From Brugia malayi (taxonomy: Eukaryota > Nematoda > Chromadorea > Rhabditida > Onchocercidae): a stretch of DNA of 64,000 nucleotides. Position 1 is the first letter of the stretch; every line of letters starts with the position of its first letter. Shown piece after piece: positions 13,211 through 26,833 of the stretch. The translations under genes and the position numbers were made by a program. The stretch covers positions 5,986,649-6,050,648 of the forward strand of contig NW_025062477.1 in the NCBI RefSeq assembly GCF_000002995.4. The letters run 5' to 3'. The notes under the pieces were generated by a model that saw only the letters and a list, made by a program, of their open reading frames with translations, made no database searches and was not told where the DNA came from.

Positions 13211-16200
13211 TAAAATTCGAAATACAAACTGTTATTTTCCACTTTTTTGACGAGTTACAACTCAAAAAATTAACATTCATATCCATCGAAGTTATCTTAT
13301 CTTGCAATTTATACTATCAAATTTTCACTCCATTATCAGAATTTATTTGCTTGCTATCATCGTAAGTTTAAATTGAAGTTTTGAACTCTGAAATTATTGC
13401 ACATTTATTGCATAAATTATAATTCAAAAATGAAAATGTCAAGAATGAATGAGAATATTTTGACTGAGAAACTAGAATAATGGGAGAAAAAAAAGAAGCA
13501 ATAAGGAAAGAAGAGAATGTAAATGAAAGATGAAGACGAAAAAGTAGACAATGCAAAAATGATGCAATTTTTAAATGAGTACTGAAGAATTTTTTAAATG
13601 TGCTAAGAAGAAAAAAATAATTTTTGGTTATGATAGCATAAATGGGATAAAATTTTAGGCTACGAGGAAAAGTAAATAAACAAAAACAAAAAAAAAAAGG
13701 AAAAGAAATATTCGGATCGTTTTTCATTATTATAATTTCTGAAGATCAAAGTTATTTCCTTTTCTGACAGATCACATTTTTATTGAACCAGTTCCTCTTG
13801 CAATTAATTTTTTCGTCAAAAAATAAAAAATAAAAAAAAAATAATAAAAATGAAACCCGTTTAAGAGGGAAACGAGCAATCATGGCTATCTCATAAATGA
13901 TGAATTGAAACTTGTTTTTCCATATGAGAAAATCATGTAAAAATAATAATTTCATATTTCGAATAAATTCAAAATAAAACATTTGATGGGGAAGAATAAT
14001 GTATAATATAAAATGTTTTCGTTTTTTCTTCTACATTTTACATAATTAAATAATTAATTAATTAATATTCTTCTGAAAATATAAACAAACATATAATAAT
14101 TATTTTTATACTTTTGTTGTTTCATAAATAATTTGTATGAATGAATGAATGAAAAAATTTGGTTGAAAATCTCTTACATGTTGTATTATTTCAATTTTTT
14201 TTCCTGTACTTCCATTTTTCTTTTTTTTTTCTCTTGAAAAAACAATGAAAGAAGGGAAAAGGAGAGAAGAGAAGAAGGTTTGTGATTTAATATAATGACG
14301 ACATGACAAGTTAATGATAGATAGATGCTAAAAAATTCCCATATTTTTTGACGTAAATATAATTAACAACTAAAATTTGCATTTTGTTTGTTTGTTTGTT
14401 AACTTTTTATACTTTTTCTAGGCTTTTTTCTTTTTACTTAAGAACGAAATATTTGAAGTTAATAAATTTTATTCATTACCTAAACTTTTAAAATGAAATC
14501 ATGATCAAAGATTGAATTCATGTGGATATGCAATTAGTAAAAAATGATATATTTGAAAATGCCTGAAAGTGAAAATCTTGCATCAATTTTATTCTTTTTT
14601 CAAAATAAAATCAAAAAATATAACATAAAAAAAACTTGATTATCTAAAACAAACAAAAGTATTTAATTTGATTAATTTCAGTTTAACTTTATAAAATTTA
14701 CAATACTAATGATGAAATATTTAATATTCATTAAATTAAAAAACTCTCAGTGATTTGTAATTATTGTGTTATATTAATTAATAAATTATTGTGTTATGAT
14801 GAATGAGTAAGTTTATTATTTTTTTTTTTTCATTTACATTTTTTTTTCAATCACTATTACAATTTATATGTTCAGTGAAAGTATGTATGAAAAGTAATCA
14901 ACCAATCGTGTTCCACTTCCACATCAACACCAGTCTGATAAAGAAAATAGATTGCAATACGATGGCTTACATATCATATTGGTTCCTATCTTTATTATCG
15001 TAAATATTCAACAATAAATTTTCTTTAGCTTCTTTTAAAATGATTTAGAAAATTTTCTTTCCTTTTAATTTGAAATCTTTCAATGATAATTTGTATATAA
15101 CACAAATTATAAAAAAGTAAAAAATAAAGCAAACAACTGGCGAAAGAATTATTACAATTATAGCAGTAATAATTTAATTTTTATATAAAAAATCAATTTC
15201 AACTAATAGATATAATATCAGGTAAAGTAAAAATAGCATAAAATTTATTCTATTAGGATGCAATCAATAGCATATTGAATACCGTAGAATGAATAATTGT
15301 GATTTTCTTTTTAAATATATTTTCATATAAAAATAAAAATGATATGGAATTAATGATTAGTTTCTTTGTTAAGTTTAATTCAGTTATCATTTAAAAAAAA
15401 TTAGATAAACAAAAACAGATAAGTAAGAAAAGAATGATTTCAAAATGAATGATCTTTATTACGAACAGATTGTTACATTCTTCTTGTGCTTTGTTTTGTT
15501 TTTCCAACCATTTATAATTTAAAATTTTTTACATTTTATGTATTTGTTAGCAACTGAAATATAAAATTAGCTTACTACGAGCATTGTGAAGAGTATTTTT
15601 GATTTAATATTCAGAAAATTGATAAGTTGTGTTTGATAGCTAATTTTGCTAAATTTTCCATATTAATATGTCCTGTATATTAATTAGTATTGAAATCCCA
15701 ACTACCAAATCCGGAATACGAAAACTTATATTACATCGATTATTGACTCAAATGAACATTATTATGTCATAAATATTAAGATGAAGTGAAAAAGAAGCCA
15801 AAATTTATGTAGAATAAGGTTAAAATAACTAATACTGATATTGAAAAATTATTCTTCCGGAAAAATTATTACTTTATTGGTAACATTAATTTCAACATCA
15901 CTACTGAAATAATGACCAAATGAAAAAAATTTTGAAACTGGTCAGCTTTAACAGTTTCCGGAAGGACTGTATTTAAACCGATATTCATTAACTTCAGTCA
16001 TATTTTTGAGAATGCGCATACAAATAGAATATCCCGGAAAAACTTGAAACAAGTTGGAGTTAATTTGAATTACTGTGATATTTTATCAATAATAATCGCT
16101 CTTTTATTAACTGTTAAGCATTAAAAGGAAACTTTAAATAGTAAATTGATAAATATAAAAAGATGATAAAATAAATGGAAGAATGGATTAATGGTGGTAA

Positions 16201-17729
16201 AATTATTAGCAAAAGCAATGAAAGACTATGAAATTAAATGAATACATATCATTTGTGTTAACAAACTCAACCAACCACGATGGCAAAGGTCAACATTGTG
16301 TGCAATATTTTGGATGAATAAAATAGAATGACGTAACATGCATACACATACAACTTGTCAACTTCTTAATTATTTGAATCCTTATCATCTGTGGATAATA
16401 ATTTTAACAAATATGAAAAGTGCAGATATGAGATCTCACAGATTAATTTTAAAAGGTTTTTTTTTCTTAAAGTTTAATAAAGTAATACTAAATTCTATCA
16501 CTACACAAATTACTATAATTGTAATGTAAAATGTAGTAAATAGGCACGTATCACAAGTATGAATTAATTTTAAAGAAAAGTTTTATAAAAAACGTGACGT
16601 TTTGCTTTATAAGATCTCATTGTCATTTGTTTCACTGCAAATATAAATGAATGTTGACAGTGCTTAGAAAGTAACACCCTTTTATTTCATTTGCTTTTTT
16701 TAAAATTATTTCATCCATTTATCACAATCAGTGTTCCATCTGAATATACAATTACAAAAATTCTCAGTTTTTCGATTCGTAAAATTAACAAAATTTTCAG
16801 AGGAAATAAAAAAGAACATTCCGCAACCAGCGATGACAAAACACTGCTAATTGATTCTTTCAAAATCAGCAAAAGAAATGGGTGATTACTGCCAATATTA
16901 CCTGCTTTTAGTTCCAAACTTCTTGAAGTAAAAAGGATTCAAATTTAAAGGAAAAGTCTCATACTTATCACTACACTTCAGCATGCATAAATATGACTTT
17001 AGTGTGTGCTATAAAAGTATTCTACGTCCGTTTACTAATTCATTTGCACAAAATGCAACGCAACTTGCTAATTATTTATTTAATTAGTATTTATTATGCA
17101 CATTACAGCTCGTCATAAAAACTTTTCACAGAGAATAACTTCTTATGGAATGATTTCGTCTTTTGAATGTTCATAATAGTTGCTTAAATGTTATGAGCGT
17201 AAAAAACGTGAAGCTGGATAAGTGAATATTCTTTCAGTTGACCTCCTTCCCTCAGAACTCTTTTCGAAATAAATTAACAAACCATTTCTTTCTATAACTA
17301 ATGATGACGTATTTTTGGTCTCATCAAAATTTTTTTGATCGCATAAGGACGTTTCCTGCAATTTTTTCGTTGATATTTGAAAGACTAATGTACATGTATA
17401 AATACAAGAGTATCATAAATAAAACTAACCTTTTCGGACCTTCAAAATTAAACGTCTTCCATTTTTGTATCTAAAATTTATTTTAATTTTATTTTGCAAA
17501 AATTAAAGTTGCATAGTTTTTTTTTTTTTTTGTAACAGTCATTCAAGTTAACTATTTCGATCAAGTTAAACATATCAATAACCAATGTTATGTAATTCAT
17601 ATACTATAATGCTCCTCACAAGTGAGTTAATTAATTAAAAATAGTCTTCGATTGATTTAAGCAAGAAAGCAAAAAGTCATTACTCCTAGCCAAACCGAAA
17701 AAAAAATGCATACACGATTGAAAACTCAC

Positions 17730-20700
17730 CGGATTTATACTTTGTAGTTGAACTGGAGATGTTGATCTGAAATAAAACGTGAAGATAACTGAAACCTACT
17801 TTGCTCCATTAGGATTTAAAAAATTATCAGGTACTAATATTTTAGCGACTAATATTAGACTATGACCTCTCTAGCTACAAAAACTTTTCGATGATAAACA
17901 TAATATTGAAATGATTTTCAGCTTCACAGAACAATAGCCATGCCCAACCACTGTCTTCTCACAGTTATTCATTAAATGGATTTACTTGCTGCAATGAAAA
18001 CTTTACGTTATTACACCTTTAAAGAACATTCATAAACACTAACTTTTTTGCAGAAAGTAATACACTATCTGGGAAAAACTCTTCATTGAGCATATTCAAA
18101 TCAATGGTGGAAAGCGTAGCACTATTATGAAAATCTTTACTATCGCTGCAAAATGGAAAGACCGAAAAGTAAACAAATATTGCAATATTTCAAATTTTTG
18201 ATTCAAATCTTTCAACCAAAAAATCATACAGCTTCAAATAATTTTTAATTTAAAATCAGAGAATATCTGAGCTATGACTTATGCATGAAGAAAGTATATG
18301 AACTATGCTTTCTGTTTGTTTGAAGAATATGTTTCTGAGCTATGATTTCTGTTTGAAAAAAAAATAAGCAGTATTTTTGAACTTAAAAAGAATCAGTAAA
18401 ATAACATACTGATTAAAAATTGCGTTCTTTCGTCCTTTTATCATTGTCTAACACTGATAACGAAATAAATACTGTAAGATAATCAATAACTTACAAGTCT
18501 AATAAATTTTTTATATGATAATTTGTTATTTGTCGGCTATCAACTTGCTGAACAGCAGTCACATTTTCAGGCCATTCGTAAGTTTCCAAGTCTTCTGGTA
18601 TTGCTGAAACATAAATCATCCGTTCTTTAACAAATTCAGAAGAGTCTTCTAACAGTCAAAGCGTCCTCAAGTTAAGCAAGCAATCTTGCAACAAAATAAT
18701 ATTCATCAAATTACAACAAATTATAATGCAACCAATAAATATCAAATAAAAACAATGTCAAAATTAACCCTCAACAGATTCTCCTTCAATCGAAGAATCT
18801 AACGCTTTTTGCAGACTCAACAAGAAATCTTTTGAACAATTTGATTTTGTTAATTTATTTTTCAGTCGCACTAAAGGATGCTGCTCGGAATTGATGGAAG
18901 AATGCCACTTCATTGCAACAAATTTAACTGAATCCTGGAAGTTTTTTTTTTAAAAAAAAGACAAATTTTTAAAGAAATTTGAAAAAATAATTAGATTATG
19001 AACCTCATAGAATGGATTTAAGATCAAAATTTACGTTAAGAAAGAGTCAAATATCTGAACTTGTAATCTTGGTTGGCGGAAATGTAACAGTCGCTTTTTA
19101 ATTTATTTTAGTTTTGATCTGCAAACATGAACAACTCACAATAAATTTAAAAAAGCATTTCATATATTATGTCTTAAATGAACTAGAATTAAAAAAAAGC
19201 AAATACATTCTAACATAATTAAATTCAAAATCCACCGATAACAATTGTTTCACTTACTTTTTTTAAAATATTTTCAAAAAGATCGACGAGCTGAGCTGCG
19301 ACCTCAAGAAGTAATTCGTCGATTGGTTCTCCCATCAAAAAACGATCCGTAAAATATAGCAGAGCACCCTCGTTACTAATTAAAGCATTGTTAACCTATA
19401 TAAAAATATTTAAGCTTTGCAAATTTATAAAGTTGAGGATTTTCTAATTGGCCAGAAAATAACAACAGAAATTTTGACAAGGCAACCCATTTGACCATTC
19501 TGTGTTAAGATTTTATAGATTTAAAAATAAAAAAGACCTTATAAAAGGATTCATTATAACAGTTCAGTGATTTGAACAATCGTTTATTGATTAATTACTG
19601 GTGTGTCTGTAGACTCTATATGGACCTTCACAGAATGTGAAAAATCGAAAAAAAAAAAAAAAATTCCAAATAGTTGAAAAAATCTTAAATCTTACTACAG
19701 CACGACCAAATGCTGAAGAACGTCCTATGCTGCAAATACTTTCCAATGCCAGCATCATCGTTTCTATATTATGCTGCACGTTTCCAAAATGTTCCACAAG
19801 ACTGTCACATATTTTGATATAGACATCACTAGGCAAACAATCGATTTTACCATCAATATTTTTGTCAGCAACACAAAGATTACGAAAAATTTTCTAAAAA
19901 GATATTCAAAAATTAATAAACCAGTACAAAAAACAAATAAAAAGCCATAAGATAATTGTCATTCAAAAAGAACTGTTTATATAATGCAAAAAAATATTAC
20001 GTTACTAAAGATTTGAAGAAGAAATTTATATTTTCATAAAGATGAAAATTGAACTAATAAGTAACCAACTAGGCACATAGTCTATATTCTTTATTACGAC
20101 AAAAAAAAAAAAAATGGAAATTTGAGAACTTACAATGACGTATGTTTGGAACGAGACGTGAGGTAAAGTTTTCGGGCTAGCTAGTTTGAAGAACATCAGC
20201 AATGTAGTAATATAACTTTTGCGCTGGGAAATTATGATAACCATAAAATTTCGAAGTACAAATTCTGTGGAACAGATAGCCAAGAATGCATAAAATGAGG
20301 CTGTCACAAGATCAACAGCATTGCCAAAACGAACATTTGACTCTTCCTCAACAATATCGTCGTCAAAAGCATCAACGATAGCCGTATGTGCCGAAGACGT
20401 TAACATTCGTAAGCTCTGCTTTATAAGAATACTATAATAAAGAAATAATTTCCATGATTGATTGCGTCAGAAAAGTGAGATATTTAAGAAGATAAAAATA
20501 TACGTAAATGATGAGTAAATAAAAGGAAAGAATAAATAAATAAATTTCAAACATAAAATGTATTTCAAAAAACCCACTGTAATAAAACTGAAGAGTTGAA
20601 AAAATCATATAATAAGATAATCAAACAAAGTCTCTTAAAAAAACTTAATATGAACTTATTATATATATAAGTCTATCGATCCATATTTAAGTTTTTTAAA

Positions 20701-23700
20701 GAGATTTGATTACAAATTATATCATACAAAAGACGCATTTGTGCCAATTTATTTGATGAAATCAATCTTGAAAACAACAAAAAATAACAATTTATTAGTT
20801 CTTAAAAAAAATTTGCTTACTCAATTAAACGCAATGCATTACCCTCGGAACAATATGCCAAACGTTTACACAGGTCGAATATACGTCGCTTCAGTCGCTG
20901 CGAAGATGAGATACCTAACTGCAAAAAAAAAAAAAAGAAAAAACATAGCATTAATATTTCAAATTAGAAAACGCTTCACTCAAAAATCTCATAAATCCAA
21001 TACATTAAACTTAAACAATAACCATAATCGCGAACTGCAACTGTTTCCCGTTTTCTAAAATACGATCGCTCAGCAATTTTTCCATTGAAGTTACCTCCTG
21101 CATATTAATACCAACAACGTTTGCCAGCATATCCGACGGAAGCGGGAATAATTTTAACAAAATATCCAACGTAGCAAAGAAATTTGAAGGTTTATCGAAA
21201 CCGGAATTCAAAAAAAGCTTTAGAAATGACTGCTGACCAGTTTTCCGCAATCCCTGTCGATCTGACAGAGTTGAAAAAATAAATAATGAAAATGAATTTA
21301 TAATAATTTCTCTAATTATGCGATCGCCAGATGCTTCATCCATACAACAGAGTGTATACGTCCTTAACAAGGTATCTATCACCAGCTTATCAGGATTTTG
21401 GTTGATAGTTTGTAAGGATAATAATAGCTTGCATATAATGCTCGTTGCTGAACGAACAAACTGACAATAAATGTATGAATCACCGGTAAGTGCGGTGCAT
21501 CGATAACGCACTCGTTTGCTCTGTTGACAATTTGCTATCTACAAAACTTTTTTCAAATTAAAATGAATTTTTAGAAAAACTTGGAAGTTTTTCATCCTGA
21601 AAGTCATATAAAATGATTCACCTCAAAAAAAGCTTACATCTAATACGTGTGTAATTTTTTCTAATCCACCATCCCCATAAAATTTTGCGTAGTAATCGAA
21701 ATGAATTTCATCGGGTGGAACATCAAATAATGTTACATTTTCCGGTTCATTCAGTATTGCATCTATTAGACGTAGTAGAGTTACCAATGCTAACGGCGGA
21801 TCACCTTCCACATATTTTTCACTGTGATAAGTTAATCTAAAATAATGATTATGCCAACAAAACATTAATATTTTTGAAAAGAAAATTTGGTTGAAATTTA
21901 TAATTTCTACAATTTTACGGTTGACGACAAGTACCATGAATTTGTATTCCTTCTTCATTTAAATTCCACTTGTCCTATCACATTAAACATAGTTCTACAT
22001 AGTCGCCTAATTCTAATCTTTTAGATAAATAATTTAATAATCTAGTTTCTATCCTGGCAAACTAATTTTGCATAAATTTTTGAGATTTCAAACCTCGTCG
22101 TTAGGAAATCTAACGTATTTATATTTCTGCCAAGTGCTAATTCCTCCCGAAATGGTTCCAGCCAGTGTTTCAATGATGTTGCAGCTGAGATGAGGTTACA
22201 ATCGATTAGTTTAATAATTTCTGGACCATGCCTTCTCCAAAATATTCCACTAGACTGATTTCGTGCTAAGGCAAATAGAATTTCACACAAATATCCGTAA
22301 GTAGCAGTTTGCCTAAACCTCGTTTTGATGTCATCATCGATATGGCTTTCGAGTATTAATACTGATTTTTGAAGATCACATATATGTAACAAATGTTTCA
22401 GATTATCTCCAAATGATAGTGCGGAAATCATCGCAAGACGTCCTTCTTCGACTAATAACATATGCAACATATTTTGTAGAACAGTTACACGCTCAGGTGC
22501 ATCGATTACTGAAATACACCTGAAATTATTGAAATGAGATATTTTTTAAACTGAAGTTCCAGGAAGAATCAAGGTGTTAAAGAAATATCTAAATGCTTAA
22601 ATTTAATCTAATTTTAAATTGAAGACAAATTCAAATACGAAAAAACCAAAACTTACTTCTCATCGGCAGCAATAAACTGATCAACTAATACGATTGCTCG
22701 CAATGCGTAAGGTAATAATGACTTTTCTTTGCTATCTTCCTTAAAAATAAATTTCCTTACGCCATAATTTTAGGAAGCCGATTTATAAATATTGAGATGA
22801 AATTCAAATGCAAATGAAATTAATAACAATAGAGTTACAGAAACTACTTTGCTTTGTAAATGTTTTATTTTAAAAATATTTTCAAAGAATCTGAAAGGTT
22901 CAAAAGGTTGTAGTGTGTGCATGAACCAGTTTTTAAACCGATAAAAATAAGTTTATGTAGAAAGAAAAAAACCAAAACTACCGAAATTTGATGTAATAAT
23001 CGTCCAACTAATGATACTGTTTGTGTGCCCATATATGAGAGAAAAATCGCTCCAGTAATATCAGTACCATCGAAATCGCACAGCAATCGGAGACAACGAA
23101 CTGCCAAATACCTTATTCTCGTATCTTGATTAGGTGATATAGCATGCACACAAATATGCGGAATTAAACAACTGAAAAAAGGAATATCATGCCAGGGAAT
23201 AAAATTTAAAAAAAATCAGATCCAAATTTTTTAATCGAATGATAAATTAAAATTTGAAGCAAAAGACCATTATGCCATAGAACTGTGTATTAACGGTCGA
23301 CCCTTTGATTTCAATAATCATAAACTCTTTATGTCAGAAATACTTTATTGAATAAATCTATCAACTAAGGAATAAAAACAAATCCGGTAAATCTTCGAAC
23401 ATAAAATGCATCACATTAGAATGTGAAGTAAAACTACCTAACATATTACTACTGATATATGCCGAAAGTTCGTTGGAGATATGAAGAACTTACGAAACTG
23501 CGGTGTTCGTAGGATTCTGGAAAATTTCTAAACTCATAACAATTGCATTAAAGTGCTAACATTAATTTTTACACGCCTTACTTTTTCACAATGGTCCGAT
23601 GTGCAGAGCATGACATGTAGCTGAAATCATTTCTTATTTTCGAAAAGAAGTTGTTCAGAATGTTGAAGGATGAGAACAGCTGAGAAGTATCAACATCATC

Positions 23701-25486
23701 ACAATCTTCCTCCATAAAAAACCTTCGTGCATGGTTTCTTACAATATCAATATTGTATTTAAATACAAAATAACTTGCGATTTTTTGAAGTACTCCTAAC
23801 AAATCCAGCGAAACATCCTGCAAAATTCTAAGGGTAAAGGAAAATAATGATGATGGCTTATCTGTTTATGTATCTTCAGTGTACAATATAACCTTTATCC
23901 AAATCAAAATTTGTTCTCTTAGCTCTTTTCAAAAAATCATTGCGAGACAAGAACAGTGAAAGTTGTTATATATTTCCTAAGTACACTGAAAAATAAAACA
24001 ATCACTTCTGAAATGATAAATGCAAACCTCTGGTTTCATGAAAAGATGTATGACTTGCTCGTATGGTGTATATTTATTCCCTTCAATTTTTGTCACCATG
24101 AATTTCCAGGATATTGATGGATGAAAAAGAATGTCTAGAAGTGCTTGCGCAGCTTCACATCGGATTGATGAACAGTATTGCTTGGAGGATATGATATTCA
24201 TAATATAATTTAAATATTGGGGAGCCTGAAGACAGTTCCGTTTTTTACCACTTTCCTTTCTCACGAAATATTATAAATATGTTTCCACGATACTAATCAA
24301 TCTTGACAATAAATTTAAGAGACTAGATTATGTGAGATCAATTAGTTCGACTAGTTAAATAAATCAATGTAATTCAATAAGCATACACAAAATGTCACGC
24401 TCAAATCCTTTTCATGCATAGCTGATAGCTGTTTGGTTAGACTACAACCGATCATAGCCATTTGACTGCTTCCTGCATACGATGTAGAACGACTTGAGCT
24501 AAGTCCAAATTCAACCCATCTTGCTAATTCAACATCCATCTCATGTACCTTTTCTGTAAGTTGTTTTAATTAAATAAAAAAAGTTAGCAATTATCAAGAT
24601 AACAAAGCATTGAGTGCTTCAGAAAAATAAATCCTATAAACGCTGAAGTTTATTTGATGCTCAAGGTTTCTAAATTTGAGAGTTAATATTAAGTTACAAA
24701 TAAAATTTGTTGCAAACACATGCCTTCACAGGATGCAGCTTTGGTATAAATTCGTATACTGCTTCGAATAGTTGGTAAGATAGTTTCCATAGAAATTGTC
24801 CAGTCGTCACTGGAAATTGAGAAAGCTTATACTGCTGACAAAAAAAAGTGTGCTGTCTTGATAATAAAGGCATGCAGTGGTACAGTGCGCATCAAATTTT
24901 ATGAACAAATCAAACTAATTAAAAATGACTTACATAAGCTCAATCAGTGGTTTGGAACAAAATGATTCCAAAGCACCGCAAAAAAGTTCGTACTCCAAAT
25001 CTGTCGGTTTCATATCTTCCATATCTTTCCATGGATATTCCAAATTCTAAATATCATTAATTTTAAAATCAAAATTTTGATCTGGACAAAAAGCGTAGAA
25101 ATCAGAAAGAACCAGACATATCGCAAAAAAAAAAAAAAGAAAAATACAGTTTTGAGATATTGAACCATCAACAATTCGTCAATAAATTAAATGCTTAGAG
25201 ATTTCATATGTGTCCTAGCAAATGCAAATAATTAAATGTGCAAGCTAGTTTCGAAACCCATCCATCAAATAATCCGTCTATCCTACTAATGGAAACATAT
25301 AAAACAATGAACACCTCCTAATTCCAGTCACTTGTTTTAGATAATACAAAACTGTAACATATGAAAGCAGTGCATACTTACCTGAATAAGAACATTATCA
25401 ATTTGCTGCAGAGGAGATGAGGCCAGTTCGTTTTGTATCGGTGCCTTCTCTAAACTCTCCATAAAATTCTCGTTATGTTTTTCCAT
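17730..25486 (-). CDS. Virilizer/VIRMA-like helical-repeat protein
   Basis: Exons (minus strand): 25486-25382, 25046-24934, 24809-24698, 24548-24387, 24225-24028, 23817-23582, 23171-22982, 22739-22657, 22519-22094, 21836-21638, 21538-21023, 20918-20821, 20431-20134, 19893-19696, 19395-19258, 18934-18769, 18603-18495, 18145-18044, 17766-17730. They chain in phase to about 1160 codons. The protein is Leu-rich and helical throughout, like ARM/HEAT folds. It matches VIRMA, as I remember the family, colinearly: a segment starting NLEYPW, a WVEFGL motif, an SIRCEAAQALLD motif (family form LKLQALRTLD), then a YEQVIHLF motif. Further on, a LLKLFPLP motif resembles the family's LLPLPLP. VIRMA scaffolds the complex that guides METTL3/METTL14 m6A methylation in the nucleus. 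The family's N-terminal beta-domain is not found upstream. The last exon ends at a GTGAGT donor with no next exon identified. The exon 3/4 junction has alternatives. Family assignment is by remembered similarity, not by search. Confidence 0.55.
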
Positions 25487-26833
25487 CACTGTATATTACT
25501 TATCATATTGGAAATAAAATACATCTCTATTCTGTATTCAAAACCTAAACATTAGTTGAACCCATTACACCTGGAAACCTTTGACAATTAGTTCTTATGC
25601 TTTCATACGAGATTATATGCGTGGAAATACGTATATGGATGGATGAATGAATGTATGCATCACATTTACAGAACTAAATTAAATTATTTCTTGATTTTTA
25701 TCATCAGCCGACTGTTGCCTAGTTGGAAATAGAATTGTTACACGTGTCCATGACAACAGTACGCCGTTAGGAAGGAAAATACCCGGCAGATAGATGCAAA
25801 CACAAACGAAACTAGCAATGAGTTTCCTTTCCCAATATAAGATAACTTTCATCACGTTACCACGCTCATCTGATTACGTACGCAAACTTTTCCAGTAACA
25901 CAAGAACGATTTCAAAATTTTCATAACGTCCTGAACTGAGTGATACGCAGACGTAATAATATAATTTGGCTGGTGATTTTGATTTGTCTTATTGATAGTT
26001 TAAAACCGGAGCTGGAAATCGGTTCTCTGAGTATAAGCGGAGGATTTCCGTAAAACACTTGTTACATACGGATTTGAGGTCAATATTTTTGAGTTGTTGT
26101 TAATAATTGACTTCTACGGCAAATTTTTAACAGCTGGCAAACCTCCAGTCAACGTTAGTGACGTCATTTATCTAATTTGAATTGTGGTAGTCCGCACTTT
26201 TTTTTTTTTTTTTTTTCTTTAAATATAGTCATTCCCATAGTTTCACTTCAGTTATTTCTTCAGTAAGTTAACGACATGTAAGTATTTATAAGTATTTTGG
26301 GAACAATTTGTTGTAGTGAGTAGTAGTATTTGATTGTATTGTATGGAAGAGCAATGATTTTTTTGTTGCTCTATTGCTATAATGGCACAACAGTTAATGA
26401 GATTTTTTCAATCATATGGAAGGTCGCAGTTAATTTTTTCACTTTTTCCAACTATAGTTATTGCTTAGATGATAACTGTTAGATTACATGAAAAGCTATA
26501 TAACAGATGAATAGTTTATTTTTTATTTGTATTTATTTAAGTGTAATCACTGCGTGAAGGTTAGATTGGAATTGAGAATAATGAGTTGCTTTGCATATTC
26601 GTACAGTTTTGCTTTCTCACTCTTCATACATTTCATACTTTTGTTTTTCTTATCCGTTATTATCATGCAGATTATAGATGGATTGGATTAAGTAGTATGT
26701 CTGGTACAGTGACGCTTAATTGAGATATTATTGATAATGAGAAAGAGAAAGAAGGCGATATTTTCTACAGACGTTATTATCATTAAAACGTTCCAGTTAG
26801 TCTCAAGTTGTACATTAAATTCGAGAGAGATTG
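25487..26833. promoter_or_regulatory. Divergent promoter region between the VIRMA-like gene and MARCH6
   Basis: About 1.35 kb separates the two start codons, which point away from each other. No open coding chain is seen on either strand. The left part, to about 26160, has locally more G+C than the flanking introns. A T-run lies at about 26199-26216. A TACAG sits directly before the VIRMA-like ATG (25488-25492) and could serve as a splice or trans-splice acceptor. No TATA box is convincing. Confidence 0.45.

Larger units (their letters stand above)
2718..17729. other. 15 kb region without supported genes
   Basis: No chain of open reading frames with splice signals and family resemblance was found on either strand. 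Open frames here are short and mostly translate homopolymer or microsatellite DNA (poly-Leu, poly-Asn, His-Thr runs). Contents seen are A- and T-runs, GA/CT-rich stretches (around 3257-3290, 6928-6975 and 7500-7565), and several microsatellites listed separately. It may be intergenic, or it may be a very long intron joining the genes on either side. Confidence 0.6.

Noticed and set aside
23494..23516. 23-base candidate micro-exon in the VIRMA-like gene, with good splice sites
   Set aside because: Including it puts the next exon out of frame with an immediate stop; skipping it joins exons 6 and 7 in phase.
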